From Candidatus Omnitrophota bacterium (GTDB lineage Bacteria; Omnitrophota; Gorgyraeia; Gygaellales; Profunditerraquicolaceae): DNA of 5,655 nt. The position numbers and the translations under genes were made by a program. Where the stretch lies: positions 1-5,655 of the forward strand of contig JAPLLQ010000072.1 of assembly GCA_026387485.1 (NCBI GenBank). Direction: 5' to 3'. The notes below the pieces were generated by a model. It did no database searches. It was not told where the DNA came from and saw nothing but the letters and a program-made list of their open reading frames with translations. This document shows, piece after piece, positions 1 through 5,051 of the stretch. Position 1 is the stretch's first letter. Every line of letters starts with the position of its first letter.

Positions 1-452
1 GAGATATAGAAGACGAAGCAGGCAGAGAGACCAACAGATTGTTAGATAAAGATTTCGAGAAAAAACTGGAGACTCTCGAAGGGCTGCAGGAGAAAATGGA
101 AATTATCAGGATGCCGCCTTCGCCAGCTGGACTATCACCGAAAATGGAATTATCCTTAGAAGAGGCTGCTAAGCTGGGGATTGAGGCGAAGATGGGGCAT
201 GAAAACGGTTATTTTGTTTATGAGCTTAAGGTGCCGCTTATAAAATCAAGTGAACACCTATATGCTATAGAAGCCAAGAAAGGCGAGCCAATAGGTTTGG
301 GATTAGAGGTATTAGAGTATTTTAACCCAAAGATCTCCGACAACGCTATGCCTAACGAAGTTAGAATGCCTGAAGCTAGAGAAAGTATGCTTGGTAGTCC
401 TGATAAACTTAAGCTTTGGTTCATCGTAACGCTCTCCTCAAATGCTACCTAA
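1..452 (+). CDS. C-terminal part of a secreted beta-sandwich (DOMON/CBM9-like) protein, 5'-truncated
   Basis: The frame is open from base 3 to the TAA at 450-452, so the gene begins outside the window. The in-frame TTG at 39 is internal, not a start. About 149 residues are visible. The first part is charged and probably helical. A beta-rich stretch follows, with GYFVYELKVPL, then YAIEAKKGEPIGLGLE, then an ending with KLKLWFIVTL. This pattern of short strands closing on a W-containing strand recalls the C-terminal half of secreted bacterial proteins of unknown function that carry a carbohydrate-binding-like sandwich. That resemblance is from memory. No catalytic residues can be named, and the signal peptide expected for such proteins would lie upstream of the window. 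The gene overlaps the following acyl-CoA ligase by 11 bases, so the two are probably co-transcribed, although the products suggest no shared pathway. Confidence 0.72.
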   Translation, partial: DIEDEAGRETNRLLDKDFEKKLETLEGLQEKMEIIRMPPSPAGLSPKMELSLEEAAKLGIEAKMGHENGYFVYELKVPLIKSSEHLYAIEAKKGEPIGLGLEVLEYFNPKISDNAMPNEVRMPEARESMLGSPDKLKLWFIVTLSSNAT

Positions 453-1989
453 TCATTTAGGCGAATTATTGACCTTGAGCAGCCGGAAACACCCTCATCG
501 CCAGGCGATTATCTTCGGCTCCAAAAAGATAACCTACCACAATCTTAATGAACTTAGCAATCAGATTGCCAGCGGCCTGATTGAATTAGGGATCAATAAA
601 CAGGATAAGGTCGCGCTCTTCCTAGATAACTGCCCGGAATTTGTGATTAGCTATTTTGCCATCCTTAAGGCCGGAGCCGTAGTCGTGCCCATAAATTACA
701 TGTTTAAGATAGAAGAGGCCAAGCAGATCCTTGAGGATAGCTCGGCCAAGGCCATAATCACCAGCCGCTCATATATAGATATGGCCGAAGAGTTAAGGCT
801 ACGCTTGGATTCCTTAAAATTTATCATTTCTACGGCTAAGACAAGAGGAGACGTGATTGACCTGCATAAACTAAGAAACCCCCACACTGAAAGACTGAAT
901 AAACTCTCCATTCTGCCTAATGACTTGGCAGTAATACTTTATACCTCAGGAACTACCGGCTTTCCCAAGGGCGCGATGCTTTCACATTACAATCTTATCT
1001 CCAACGCCTATGATTCTTCGCAGGTAATTAAGGTAAGCCATAAAGATACAGTTATCTGTATTTTGCCTTTATTTCATTCTTTTGCCGCCACGGTCTGCAT
1101 GAATCTTCCTTTACTTATCGGCGCAAAAATCGTAATCATGAAATCAATCAAATCTTTTAAGCGCATCATCAGGGCAATCCGGAAAAACCGGGTTAGCCTA
1201 TTTGTCGGCATCCCATCTATATTTAACATCTTAAAAGATTTTAAACTGCCTAAGATAATTGGCAGCTTATTGATCAGGTTGTTTAATCCGGTAAAGCTAT
1301 GCGTATCGGGTGCTGCAGCCTTACCTAGCGAAACCCTGCGGGGATTTGAGAAAAAATTCCGCATCCCGCTTCTTGAAGGATACGGCCTGACTGAAGCCTC
1401 TCCGGTAGTAACTTTAAACCCGCTTTACGGAAAAAGAAAAGCCGGCTCAATCGGCTTAAGCATATCCAAGAATATCGAATTAAAGGTTGTAGATGAGCAG
1501 GGCAAAACCCTTAAGACAAGAGAGGTAGGAGAGCTTCTGGTAAAAGGGCCTAATGTAATGCTGGGTTATTATAATCAAAAAGAGGCAACCGCAGAGACAA
1601 TTAAAGATGGCTGGCTATATACCGGGGATATGGCTAAATTTGATGCCGAGGGTTATTGTTATATTGCCGGCAGAAAAAAAGAGATGGTCAATGTGCGCGG
1701 CTTAAATGTTTATCCGCGGGAGATAGAAGAGGTGCTCTATCATAACCCTAAGATAAAGGAAGCAGCAGTGATCGGTATAATTGATAAACATAAGGGAGAA
1801 GTGCCTAAGGGGTTTATTGTCTTAAAAGAAGGAGAGAGCGCTTCTGAACATGAGATATTACATTATTTAAGAGAGCGGCTGGCTCCTTATAAGATACCCA
1901 AGTATATTGAATTCCGCGATTCTTTGCCTAAGAATTCCACCGGTAAAATTTTAAAGCGCCTGCTTCAGGATGAAGAGAGGCTAAGGTAG
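442..1989 (+). CDS. Long-chain fatty-acid-CoA ligase (FadD/LcfB type, ANL superfamily)
   Basis: A complete 515-residue adenylate-forming enzyme. It should activate a carboxylic acid with ATP to an acyl-adenylate and then transfer the acyl group to CoA, in the cytoplasm or at the inner membrane face. All core motifs are visible: the P-loop YTSGTTGFPKG (167-177), YGLTEASP (314-321), YTGD (393-396, with the ribose-binding Asp396), the hinge region GRKKEMVNVRG (410-420) followed by NVYPREIEEVL, and PKNSTGK ending in the catalytic Lys502. The length fits the LcfB-like branch (about 510 residues) better than E. coli FadD (561). ATG 442 is the first start after an in-frame stop at 427-429. No Shine-Dalgarno sequence precedes it, and it lies 11 bases inside the previous gene, so translation is probably coupled. 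Chain length cannot be read from sequence; a medium-chain or other aryl/acyl ligase of the same superfamily is possible. Confidence 0.93.
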   Translation: MLPNHLGELLTLSSRKHPHRQAIIFGSKKITYHNLNELSNQIASGLIELGINKQDKVALFLDNCPEFVISYFAILKAGAVVVPINYMFKIEEAKQILEDSSAKAIITSRSYIDMAEELRLRLDSLKFIISTAKTRGDVIDLHKLRNPHTERLNKLSILPNDLAVILYTSGTTGFPKGAMLSHYNLISNAYDSSQVIKVSHKDTVICILPLFHSFAATVCMNLPLLIGAKIVIMKSIKSFKRIIRAIRKNRVSLFVGIPSIFNILKDFKLPKIIGSLLIRLFNPVKLCVSGAAALPSETLRGFEKKFRIPLLEGYGLTEASPVVTLNPLYGKRKAGSIGLSISKNIELKVVDEQGKTLKTREVGELLVKGPNVMLGYYNQKEATAETIKDGWLYTGDMAKFDAEGYCYIAGRKKEMVNVRGLNVYPREIEEVLYHNPKIKEAAVIGIIDKHKGEVPKGFIVLKEGESASEHEILHYLRERLAPYKIPKYIEFRDSLPKNSTGKILKRLLQDEERLR

Positions 1990-1990
1990 G

Positions 1991-2021
1991 TAAAAAGGCT
2001 GAGTACTTCGAAGTCTTCAGC
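1991..2021 (-). terminator. Palindrome after the ligase gene; terminator-like on the minus strand
   Basis: Bases 1998-2021 form a near-perfect palindrome: 6 bp (including one G-U), one mismatch, then a 5-base arm centred on TTCGAA. On the minus strand the stem is followed directly by CCTTTTTA, which is the layout of an intrinsic terminator. On the plus strand, the direction of the ligase gene, no T tract follows the stem. It may still act as a 3' end hairpin for the ligase mRNA. No minus-strand gene is recognised upstream of it. Confidence 0.4.
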
Positions 2022-2167
2022 ACGCCGAAAGAGGAAAATATATTTTAGTAATTGGCAGAGCAGGGCACTCTTAAACCGTCTAGAAGATTTTACATAACTT
2101 ATTGAAACTATTGTAACTACTAACTTTCCACCCTTTGTTATAGTTATAAACTCGCTCACTAAATTGC

Positions 2168-2194
2168 TTGCAATTTTGGAATTTGTGGTAAAAT
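2168..2194 (+). promoter_or_regulatory. Candidate extended -10 promoter for the small membrane protein gene
   Basis: TTGCAA at 2168-2173 and TAAAAT at 2189-2194 are separated by 15 bp. TG at 2186-2187 makes an extended -10 (TGGTAAAAT), which can compensate for the short spacer. Transcription would start near 2201, giving a leader of about 44 nt that ends in the AAGGAG at 2234-2239. The surrounding DNA is AT-rich, so chance matches are possible. Confidence 0.42.
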
Positions 2195-2244
2195 ATATTA
2201 GAGTTGGTTGTTAATAAGCATACAATAAAATCGAAGGAGAAAAT

Positions 2245-2607
2245 ATGAGGAGAAAGGTATTTTTGTGTAGCTTGGTTTGGTTTGTTTTATGTCTCCCTTC
2301 TATTTTTTATGCTCAAATGAGCTCGTTGGATAAACTTAAAATGCAACAGCAGAACGATCAGTTCAAGAATAAGATTCAGGCTAATTCACAAAATGTCATG
2401 TCCCAGTCTCAGGAGATTGTGCAGAAAAAGCAGGTAGAGGCAGTGAAATATCAGGAAAAACAGGAAGAAGCTACAGAAGTTTTCGATAAACGCTCAAAGA
2501 AAGACCAGGAGCCAATAGATAACATAATAAAACTTTATGGCGTTCCTGTTTTAATGATTATGGCTATAGCTGTTATATTCCTTATAGTTTGGTATAAGAA
2601 TATATAG
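2245..2607 (+). CDS. Small secreted/tail-anchored protein with a Gln/Lys-rich helical middle, unknown function
   Basis: 120 residues, no family recognised. Residues 1-23 look like a Sec signal peptide: basic MRRK, a hydrophobic core, then a likely cleavage after FYA. Cys16 sits in FVLC, which is not a proper lipobox. Residues about 25-88 are rich in Gln, Lys and Glu with few turn formers, consistent with a helix or coiled coil. Residues about 97-116 (starting GVPVLMIMAIAVIF) form one strong membrane segment, with WYKNI at the end. If the signal peptide is cleaved, the product is a periplasmic helix anchored by its C terminus in the inner membrane; otherwise it has two membrane passes. The start is well supported by AAGGAG at 2234-2239, five bases before the ATG. 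It appears to be a single-gene unit. A role as an envelope scaffold or small subunit would be a guess. Confidence 0.75.
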   Translation: MRRKVFLCSLVWFVLCLPSIFYAQMSSLDKLKMQQQNDQFKNKIQANSQNVMSQSQEIVQKKQVEAVKYQEKQEEATEVFDKRSKKDQEPIDNIIKLYGVPVLMIMAIAVIFLIVWYKNI

Positions 2608-2768
2608 AAGTTATTGGCTGCATGGGGTTCGAAATTTGAATAAATAGAAGTATTATCTTCAAAGGTTAGAAAAGACTGTTTAATAGTTAATAATTTTAAA
2701 CCATCAGCTTAGCTAAATACTACCACTTCCACAGGGACTGGACTTAACCGTTCAGCCCTATATTTTTC

Positions 2769-2798
2769 TTGACAAACCACACATTTGTGTGGTATATA
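2769..2798 (+). promoter_or_regulatory. lexA-operon promoter
   Basis: A perfect TTGACA -35 at 2769-2774 is followed, after an 18-bp spacer, by TATATA at 2793-2798. GTATAT at 17 bp is the alternative register. The predicted transcription start, about 2805-2806, coincides with the ATG at 2806. The message would therefore be leaderless if that ATG is used, or would have an 80-nt leader if lexA starts at the TTG at 2887. The spacer is filled by the 18-bp inverted repeat described separately. Confidence 0.7.
2776..2793 (+). promoter_or_regulatory. Candidate LexA operator (SOS box): 8-2-8 perfect inverted repeat
   Basis: ACCACACA (2776-2783), TT, TGTGTGGT (2786-2793) is a perfect 8-bp inverted repeat with a 2-bp centre. 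It lies between the -35 and -10 of the lexA promoter, the classic place for an autorepressor site. It matches neither the Escherichia type (CTGT-N8-ACAG) nor the Bacillus type (GAAC-N4-GTTC). Position and symmetry support an operator; binding by this LexA is inferred. No second copy was seen in the window. Confidence 0.66.
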
Positions 2799-2805
2799 TG
2801 AAGCC

Positions 2806-3477
2806 ATGAAAGAGAAACCATTTTTGACACATTCGACTGCGCCTAAAAGGCGCTGCTCAGTGTCAACCCTGAGCGGAGTCGAAGGGTTGACGCCGAAGCA
2901 GGAAAGGGTGCTTAATTTTATCCGTAAAAAGGTAGGGGAGAGGCTACCGCCGACCATAAGGGAGATAGCAGGGGAGCTTGGATTCAGCTCTACGGGTACG
3001 GTAAGGGACTATCTTAAGGCCTTAGAGCAAAAAGGCCTGCTTAAGCGCACAAATAATAAATCCCGGGCAATAGAATTAAGCGCCAGGGCAAGTTTTAACA
3101 AAATACCGGTGCTTGGCACGATTATGGCCGGTTCACCCAATTTAGCCTATGAAGAAATCCAGGGTTATATTGATACTGATGACTTATTCTTAGGCCGCTT
3201 GTCGCAGGATGATGTTTTTGCCTTGCGGGTCAAAGGCGACAGCATGATCGAAGCCGGTATTATTGAAGGTGACATCGCAGTGATTAAAAAACAACCGACT
3301 GCATTTCACCGCGAGATCGTTGCCGCACTCCTGGATAATAACGAAGTTACTCTAAAGCGGCTTAGGCGCACCAGAAACAATACTTTCTTTCTGGAAGCTG
3401 CGAATAAAAATTACCCGCCAATAGAAAAGAAATTCAGCATCATGGGAAAACTAGTTACCGTAATAAGAAAATATTAA
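2806..3477 (+). CDS. lexA: LexA repressor, SOS regulator and self-cleaving S24 protease
   Basis: Represses DNA-damage genes and inactivates itself when stimulated by RecA filaments. Numbering from ATG 2806 gives 223 residues. The winged helix runs from LTPKQERVLNFIRKK (28-42) through PPTIREIAGELGFSS (48-62) and the recognition helix STGTVRDYLKAL (62-73). The S24 protease domain follows: scissile Ala108-Gly109 in GTIMAGS, catalytic Ser146 in GDSM, and Lys184 in VTLKRL. All are intact. Known LexA proteins begin about three residues before the LT motif, so 24 or so N-terminal residues here are extra. They are encoded largely by a palindromic repeat (element A) and flanking hairpin. The start is uncertain: ATG 2806 lies at the predicted transcription start with no Shine-Dalgarno sequence, while TTG 2887 has GGAG eight bases upstream and would give a near-canonical LexA. 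The TTG at 2785 lies inside the operator and upstream of the predicted transcription start, so it is unlikely. First gene of an operon with the small DUF6504-like gene and dinB. Confidence 0.93.
   Translation: MKEKPFLTHSTAPKRRCSVSTLSGVEGLTPKQERVLNFIRKKVGERLPPTIREIAGELGFSSTGTVRDYLKALEQKGLLKRTNNKSRAIELSARASFNKIPVLGTIMAGSPNLAYEEIQGYIDTDDLFLGRLSQDDVFALRVKGDSMIEAGIIEGDIAVIKKQPTAFHREIVAALLDNNEVTLKRLRRTRNNTFFLEAANKNYPPIEKKFSIMGKLVTVIRKY
2839..2853 (+). repeat. Small perfect hairpin nested in the left flank of element A copy 1
   Basis: GCGCCT, AAA, AGGCGC form a perfect 6-bp stem with a 3-nt loop. Removing 2842-2855 (14 nt) joins TTCGACTGCG to CTCAG. The joined arm is complementary at 14 of 15 positions to the right arm CTGAGCGGAGTCGAA at 2869-2883. 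The hairpin therefore looks like a secondary insertion into, or a variant of, a larger palindrome. In the mRNA it would sit before or in the start of lexA. Confidence 0.5.
2850..2891 (+). repeat. Palindromic element A, copy 1, in the 5' part of lexA
   Basis: 41 bases (2850-2890) match 4499-4539 at 37 positions. The main stem is GTCAACCCT (2862-2870) with AGGGTTGAC (2883-2891), 9 perfect pairs around a 12-nt loop. A competing stem pairs GCTCAG (2855-2860) with CTGAGC (2869-2874); the two cannot form together. In the lexA frame the element reads CSVSTLSGVEGLT and lies directly before the conserved start of the DNA-binding domain. The CTGAGCGGAGTCGAAGG core resembles short intergenic repeats I recall from several environmental bacterial phyla. 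Confidence 0.85.
2875..2889 (+). promoter_or_regulatory. Possible element-borne ribosome binding site and TTG start for lexA
   Basis: GGAG at 2875-2878 lies eight bases before the in-frame TTG at 2887-2889, which would start LexA as M-TPKQERVL, close to the usual LexA N terminus. GGAG sits in the loop of the main element A hairpin and the TTG in its 3' arm. In the alternative long palindrome, GGAG is inside the stem. If this start is used, the repeat supplies the translation signal of the repressor and could tune it by folding. The competing start is ATG 2806. Confidence 0.4.
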
Positions 3478-3482
3478 CTCGA

Positions 3483-3527
3483 AGGAACGGTTCTATTCAT
3501 ATGGGAAGTTAGCATAGAACCGTCCCT
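3483..3527 (+). repeat. Palindromic element B, copy 1, between lexA and the small gene
   Basis: AGGAACGGTTCTAT (3483-3496) and ATAGAACCGTCCCT (3514-3527) are inverted arms pairing at 13 of 14 positions around a 17-nt loop. The element begins five bases after the lexA stop codon and ends nine bases before the next ATG. No T tract follows, so it is not an obvious terminator, but it could set relative expression within the operon by protecting the lexA 3' end. It resembles GGGACGGTTCT-type REP repeats I recall from other bacteria. No transposase of that kind is in the window. Confidence 0.82.
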
Positions 3528-3536
3528 ATAAAACAT

Positions 3537-3845
3537 ATGAATCAAAATAGTTTTAGCCCTAAGGCGCGCTGGGACAGGTTTGAGCCGGAAAAGGTTGGCT
3601 TTAATCCTGAAGCCTTAGATGAAAGAATCGAAGTCCTGGCTTATTTTAAACACGCTAAGATATTCCCCAAGAGTTTCTTCTGGCATGATAAAGAATACCA
3701 GATTGAAAGTATCACCTACAACTGGCAGGAACGCATTGGCCAAACCCTGATTAACTACTTTTCGGTAAACTGCGCAGGCCAAATATATCAGATCTCCTTC
3801 AATAATTCTACCTTCCGCTGGCAGATTGATAAACTAATCCAATGA
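3537..3845 (+). CDS. Small DinB-coupled protein, DUF6504-like
   Basis: 102 residues, soluble, with no signal peptide or membrane segment. From about residue 31 the pattern is IEVLAYF, then FPKSFFWHDKEYQIESI (43-59), NW (62-63), INYFSVNC (72-79), IYQISFNN (83-90) and FRWQI (93-97). These beta-strands, with F-W..K-Y and YF-V signatures, match my memory of DUF6504, a small domain found fused to or beside Y-family polymerases. The assignment is moderate. Its stop codon overlaps the dinB ATG as ATGA (3842-3845), the tightest form of translational coupling, which argues that the product works with the polymerase at equal dose. The first 30 residues are polar and probably extended. The ATG at 3537 has no Shine-Dalgarno sequence and follows palindromic element B. 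The ATG at 3501 in that element's loop is in frame but stops after three codons. The position between lexA and a Y polymerase recalls imuA, but at this length it is not a RecA/ImuA homologue. Confidence 0.8.
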   Translation: MNQNSFSPKARWDRFEPEKVGFNPEALDERIEVLAYFKHAKIFPKSFFWHDKEYQIESITYNWQERIGQTLINYFSVNCAGQIYQISFNNSTFRWQIDKLIQ

Positions 3846-5029
3846 TCCTACATATTGATATGGATGCGTTTTTTGCCTCCATTGAGCAGGCGATTAATCC
3901 GCACCTTTTGGATAAGCCTTTAATTATTGGCTCACGCGGGAGCAAAATGCACACCGTAGTCTGCGCAGCTAGTTACCAAGCCAAAGCATTAGGGATTCAC
4001 TCCGGAATGCCTTCTAGACAGGCCTTTACCATCTGCCCAAACTTAGAGTTTGTGGCTGCGGATCAGGCCAAATACATCTGGACTTCGGAGCAGATTTTTG
4101 AGTTGCTTAAAGGCTATAATTTACCCCTAAATTATGCCTCAATTGATGAGTTTCAGCTGGATGTTTCAGGGTATAAAAACCCGGTAAGTTTGGGTAAAGA
4201 AGTCAAAGAGAAGATCTATGCAAACTTTAACATCACCGCTTCAGTAGGTATAGCTAAAAACTGGCTCTTAGCTAAGCTAGCTTCCAAGCTAAATAAGCCG
4301 GATGGACTAACCCTGATTAATGAGGGAAACTTTGAGGCGGTTTTACGCCAGGCTCCGCTAGATAGGCTCTGCGGTATGGGTGGCAAAACCGGCCAAGTTT
4401 TCATGAGCCAAGGCTTAAAAACCTGCTGGGATTTATACCTAAAAATGCCTGAATTTTTCAACACATTCGCTAGCGCCCAAACCCAAGAACTTCAGGAAGC
4501 GCTGCTCAGTGTTGACCCTGAGCGGAGTCGAAGGGTCAATGAAAATCTCGGTAAGTTTAGTGAAACTCCCGGTAGTTCCCAAGAAAAACCCAAGTCAATA
4601 AGCCACTCATATACCTTACCAAGACCGGAAATAAGCCCCCAGGTTATCAAGGCTTGGATCAGGCTGTTATCTGAGATGGTTGGCGAGCGTTTAAGGCAGC
4701 AAAACTTAACTGCTAAGACCGTTCACCTATGGCTAAATGGCCCGGAAATCGGCGGTTTCGGAGCCCAAAAAACAGCTAAAAATGCCACTAATGACAGCTA
4801 TGAAATCTACTCTAGATGCCTTAAAATACTGGCTAAAACAGCCTTTAAAAGACCCAGGATCAGAGCTCTGGGAGTGACTGCCAGCCAGCTAATCTTTCAA
4901 GATAGCCCCCTTTTACTTGTTGAGGAAAAACGGAGGGAGGCCCTAATCAAGGCCTTTGACCGAATCAACAGCCGCTTCGGAGAGAGTACGATTTACCCTG
5001 CTCAGGTAGGGACGGTTCTATTAAAATAG
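3842..5029 (+). CDS. dinB: DNA polymerase IV, Y-family translesion polymerase
   Basis: 395 residues. Extends primers past damaged or misaligned templates during the SOS response. Palm residues are intact: Asp6 and Asp8 in HIDMDAFFASIE, steric gate Phe11, and Asp102-Glu103 in SIDE. SVGIAKNWLLAKLASKLNKP (134-153) is the conserved finger/palm block, and a helix-hairpin-helix lies near CGMGGKTG (177-184). The little finger begins near KSISHSYTLP (251-260) and continues to about 380. QDSPLL (353-358) is a candidate clamp-binding motif. At the triphosphate-contact position (YxAR in most relatives) it has YQAK, Lys48. It is longer than E. coli Pol IV (351). Part of the excess is element A, which encodes ALLSVDPERSRRVN (220-233) in the thumb-to-little-finger linker. 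Element B encodes the last six residues, GTVLLK, and holds the stop codon. Both catalytic and fold motifs argue for a working enzyme. Third gene of the lexA operon, ATGA-coupled to the gene before it. Confidence 0.95.
   Translation: MILHIDMDAFFASIEQAINPHLLDKPLIIGSRGSKMHTVVCAASYQAKALGIHSGMPSRQAFTICPNLEFVAADQAKYIWTSEQIFELLKGYNLPLNYASIDEFQLDVSGYKNPVSLGKEVKEKIYANFNITASVGIAKNWLLAKLASKLNKPDGLTLINEGNFEAVLRQAPLDRLCGMGGKTGQVFMSQGLKTCWDLYLKMPEFFNTFASAQTQELQEALLSVDPERSRRVNENLGKFSETPGSSQEKPKSISHSYTLPRPEISPQVIKAWIRLLSEMVGERLRQQNLTAKTVHLWLNGPEIGGFGAQKTAKNATNDSYEIYSRCLKILAKTAFKRPRIRALGVTASQLIFQDSPLLLVEEKRREALIKAFDRINSRFGESTIYPAQVGTVLLK
4499..4540 (+). repeat. Palindromic element A, copy 2, in frame inside dinB
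   Basis: Matches 2850-2890 at 37 of 41 positions. The stem is GTTGACCCT (4511-4519) with AGGGTCAAT (4532-4540), 8 Watson-Crick pairs plus one G-T. The four differences from copy 1 fall at 4513/4538 (C-G changed to T-A) and 4514/4537 (A-T changed to G-C), so pairing is kept. The competing GCTCAG/CTGAGC stem is also conserved (4504-4509 with 4518-4523). The element is read in a different frame from copy 1. It falls at the linker between the thumb and little finger, where extra residues should be tolerated. Confidence 0.86.
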
Positions 5030-5051
5030 TCAGACGAATAGAACCATCCCT
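5008..5051 (+). repeat. Palindromic element B, copy 2, across the dinB stop codon
   Basis: AGGGACGGTTCTATT (5008-5022) and AATAGAACCATCCCT (5037-5051) pair at 14 of 15 positions around a 14-nt loop. The left arm is coding and gives GTVLLK, the end of DinB; the TAG stop at 5027-5029 is in the loop. The arms match copy 1 (3483-3527) while the loop sequences differ. It ends the operon but has no T tract, so it looks more like a 3'-stabilising or mobile REP-type hairpin than an intrinsic terminator. Confidence 0.84.

Noticed and set aside
1074..1364. Long minus-strand frames inside the ligase gene (also 696-911) and inside dinB (4216-4464)
   Set aside because: They are shadows of strongly supported plus-strand genes with intact catalytic motifs.
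1965..2159. 64-residue minus-strand frame between the ligase and small membrane protein genes
   Set aside because: Its sequence is low-information, it has no ribosome binding site or family, and it runs through the hairpin at 1998-2021.
2626..2634. GGTTCGAAA, resembling a tRNA T arm
   Set aside because: No acceptor stem, anticodon arm or CCA end can be folded around it; the flanks are AT-rich spacer.
2785..2787. TTG as start codon of lexA
   Set aside because: It lies inside the putative operator and upstream of the predicted transcription start.
2709..2957. Minus-strand frame across the lexA promoter
   Set aside because: It covers the promoter, operator and repeat, and its product is unlike any known protein.
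2850..4540. CRISPR-like direct repeats
   Set aside because: There are only two copies 1.6 kb apart, strongly palindromic and within coding sequence, with no spacers or cas genes.
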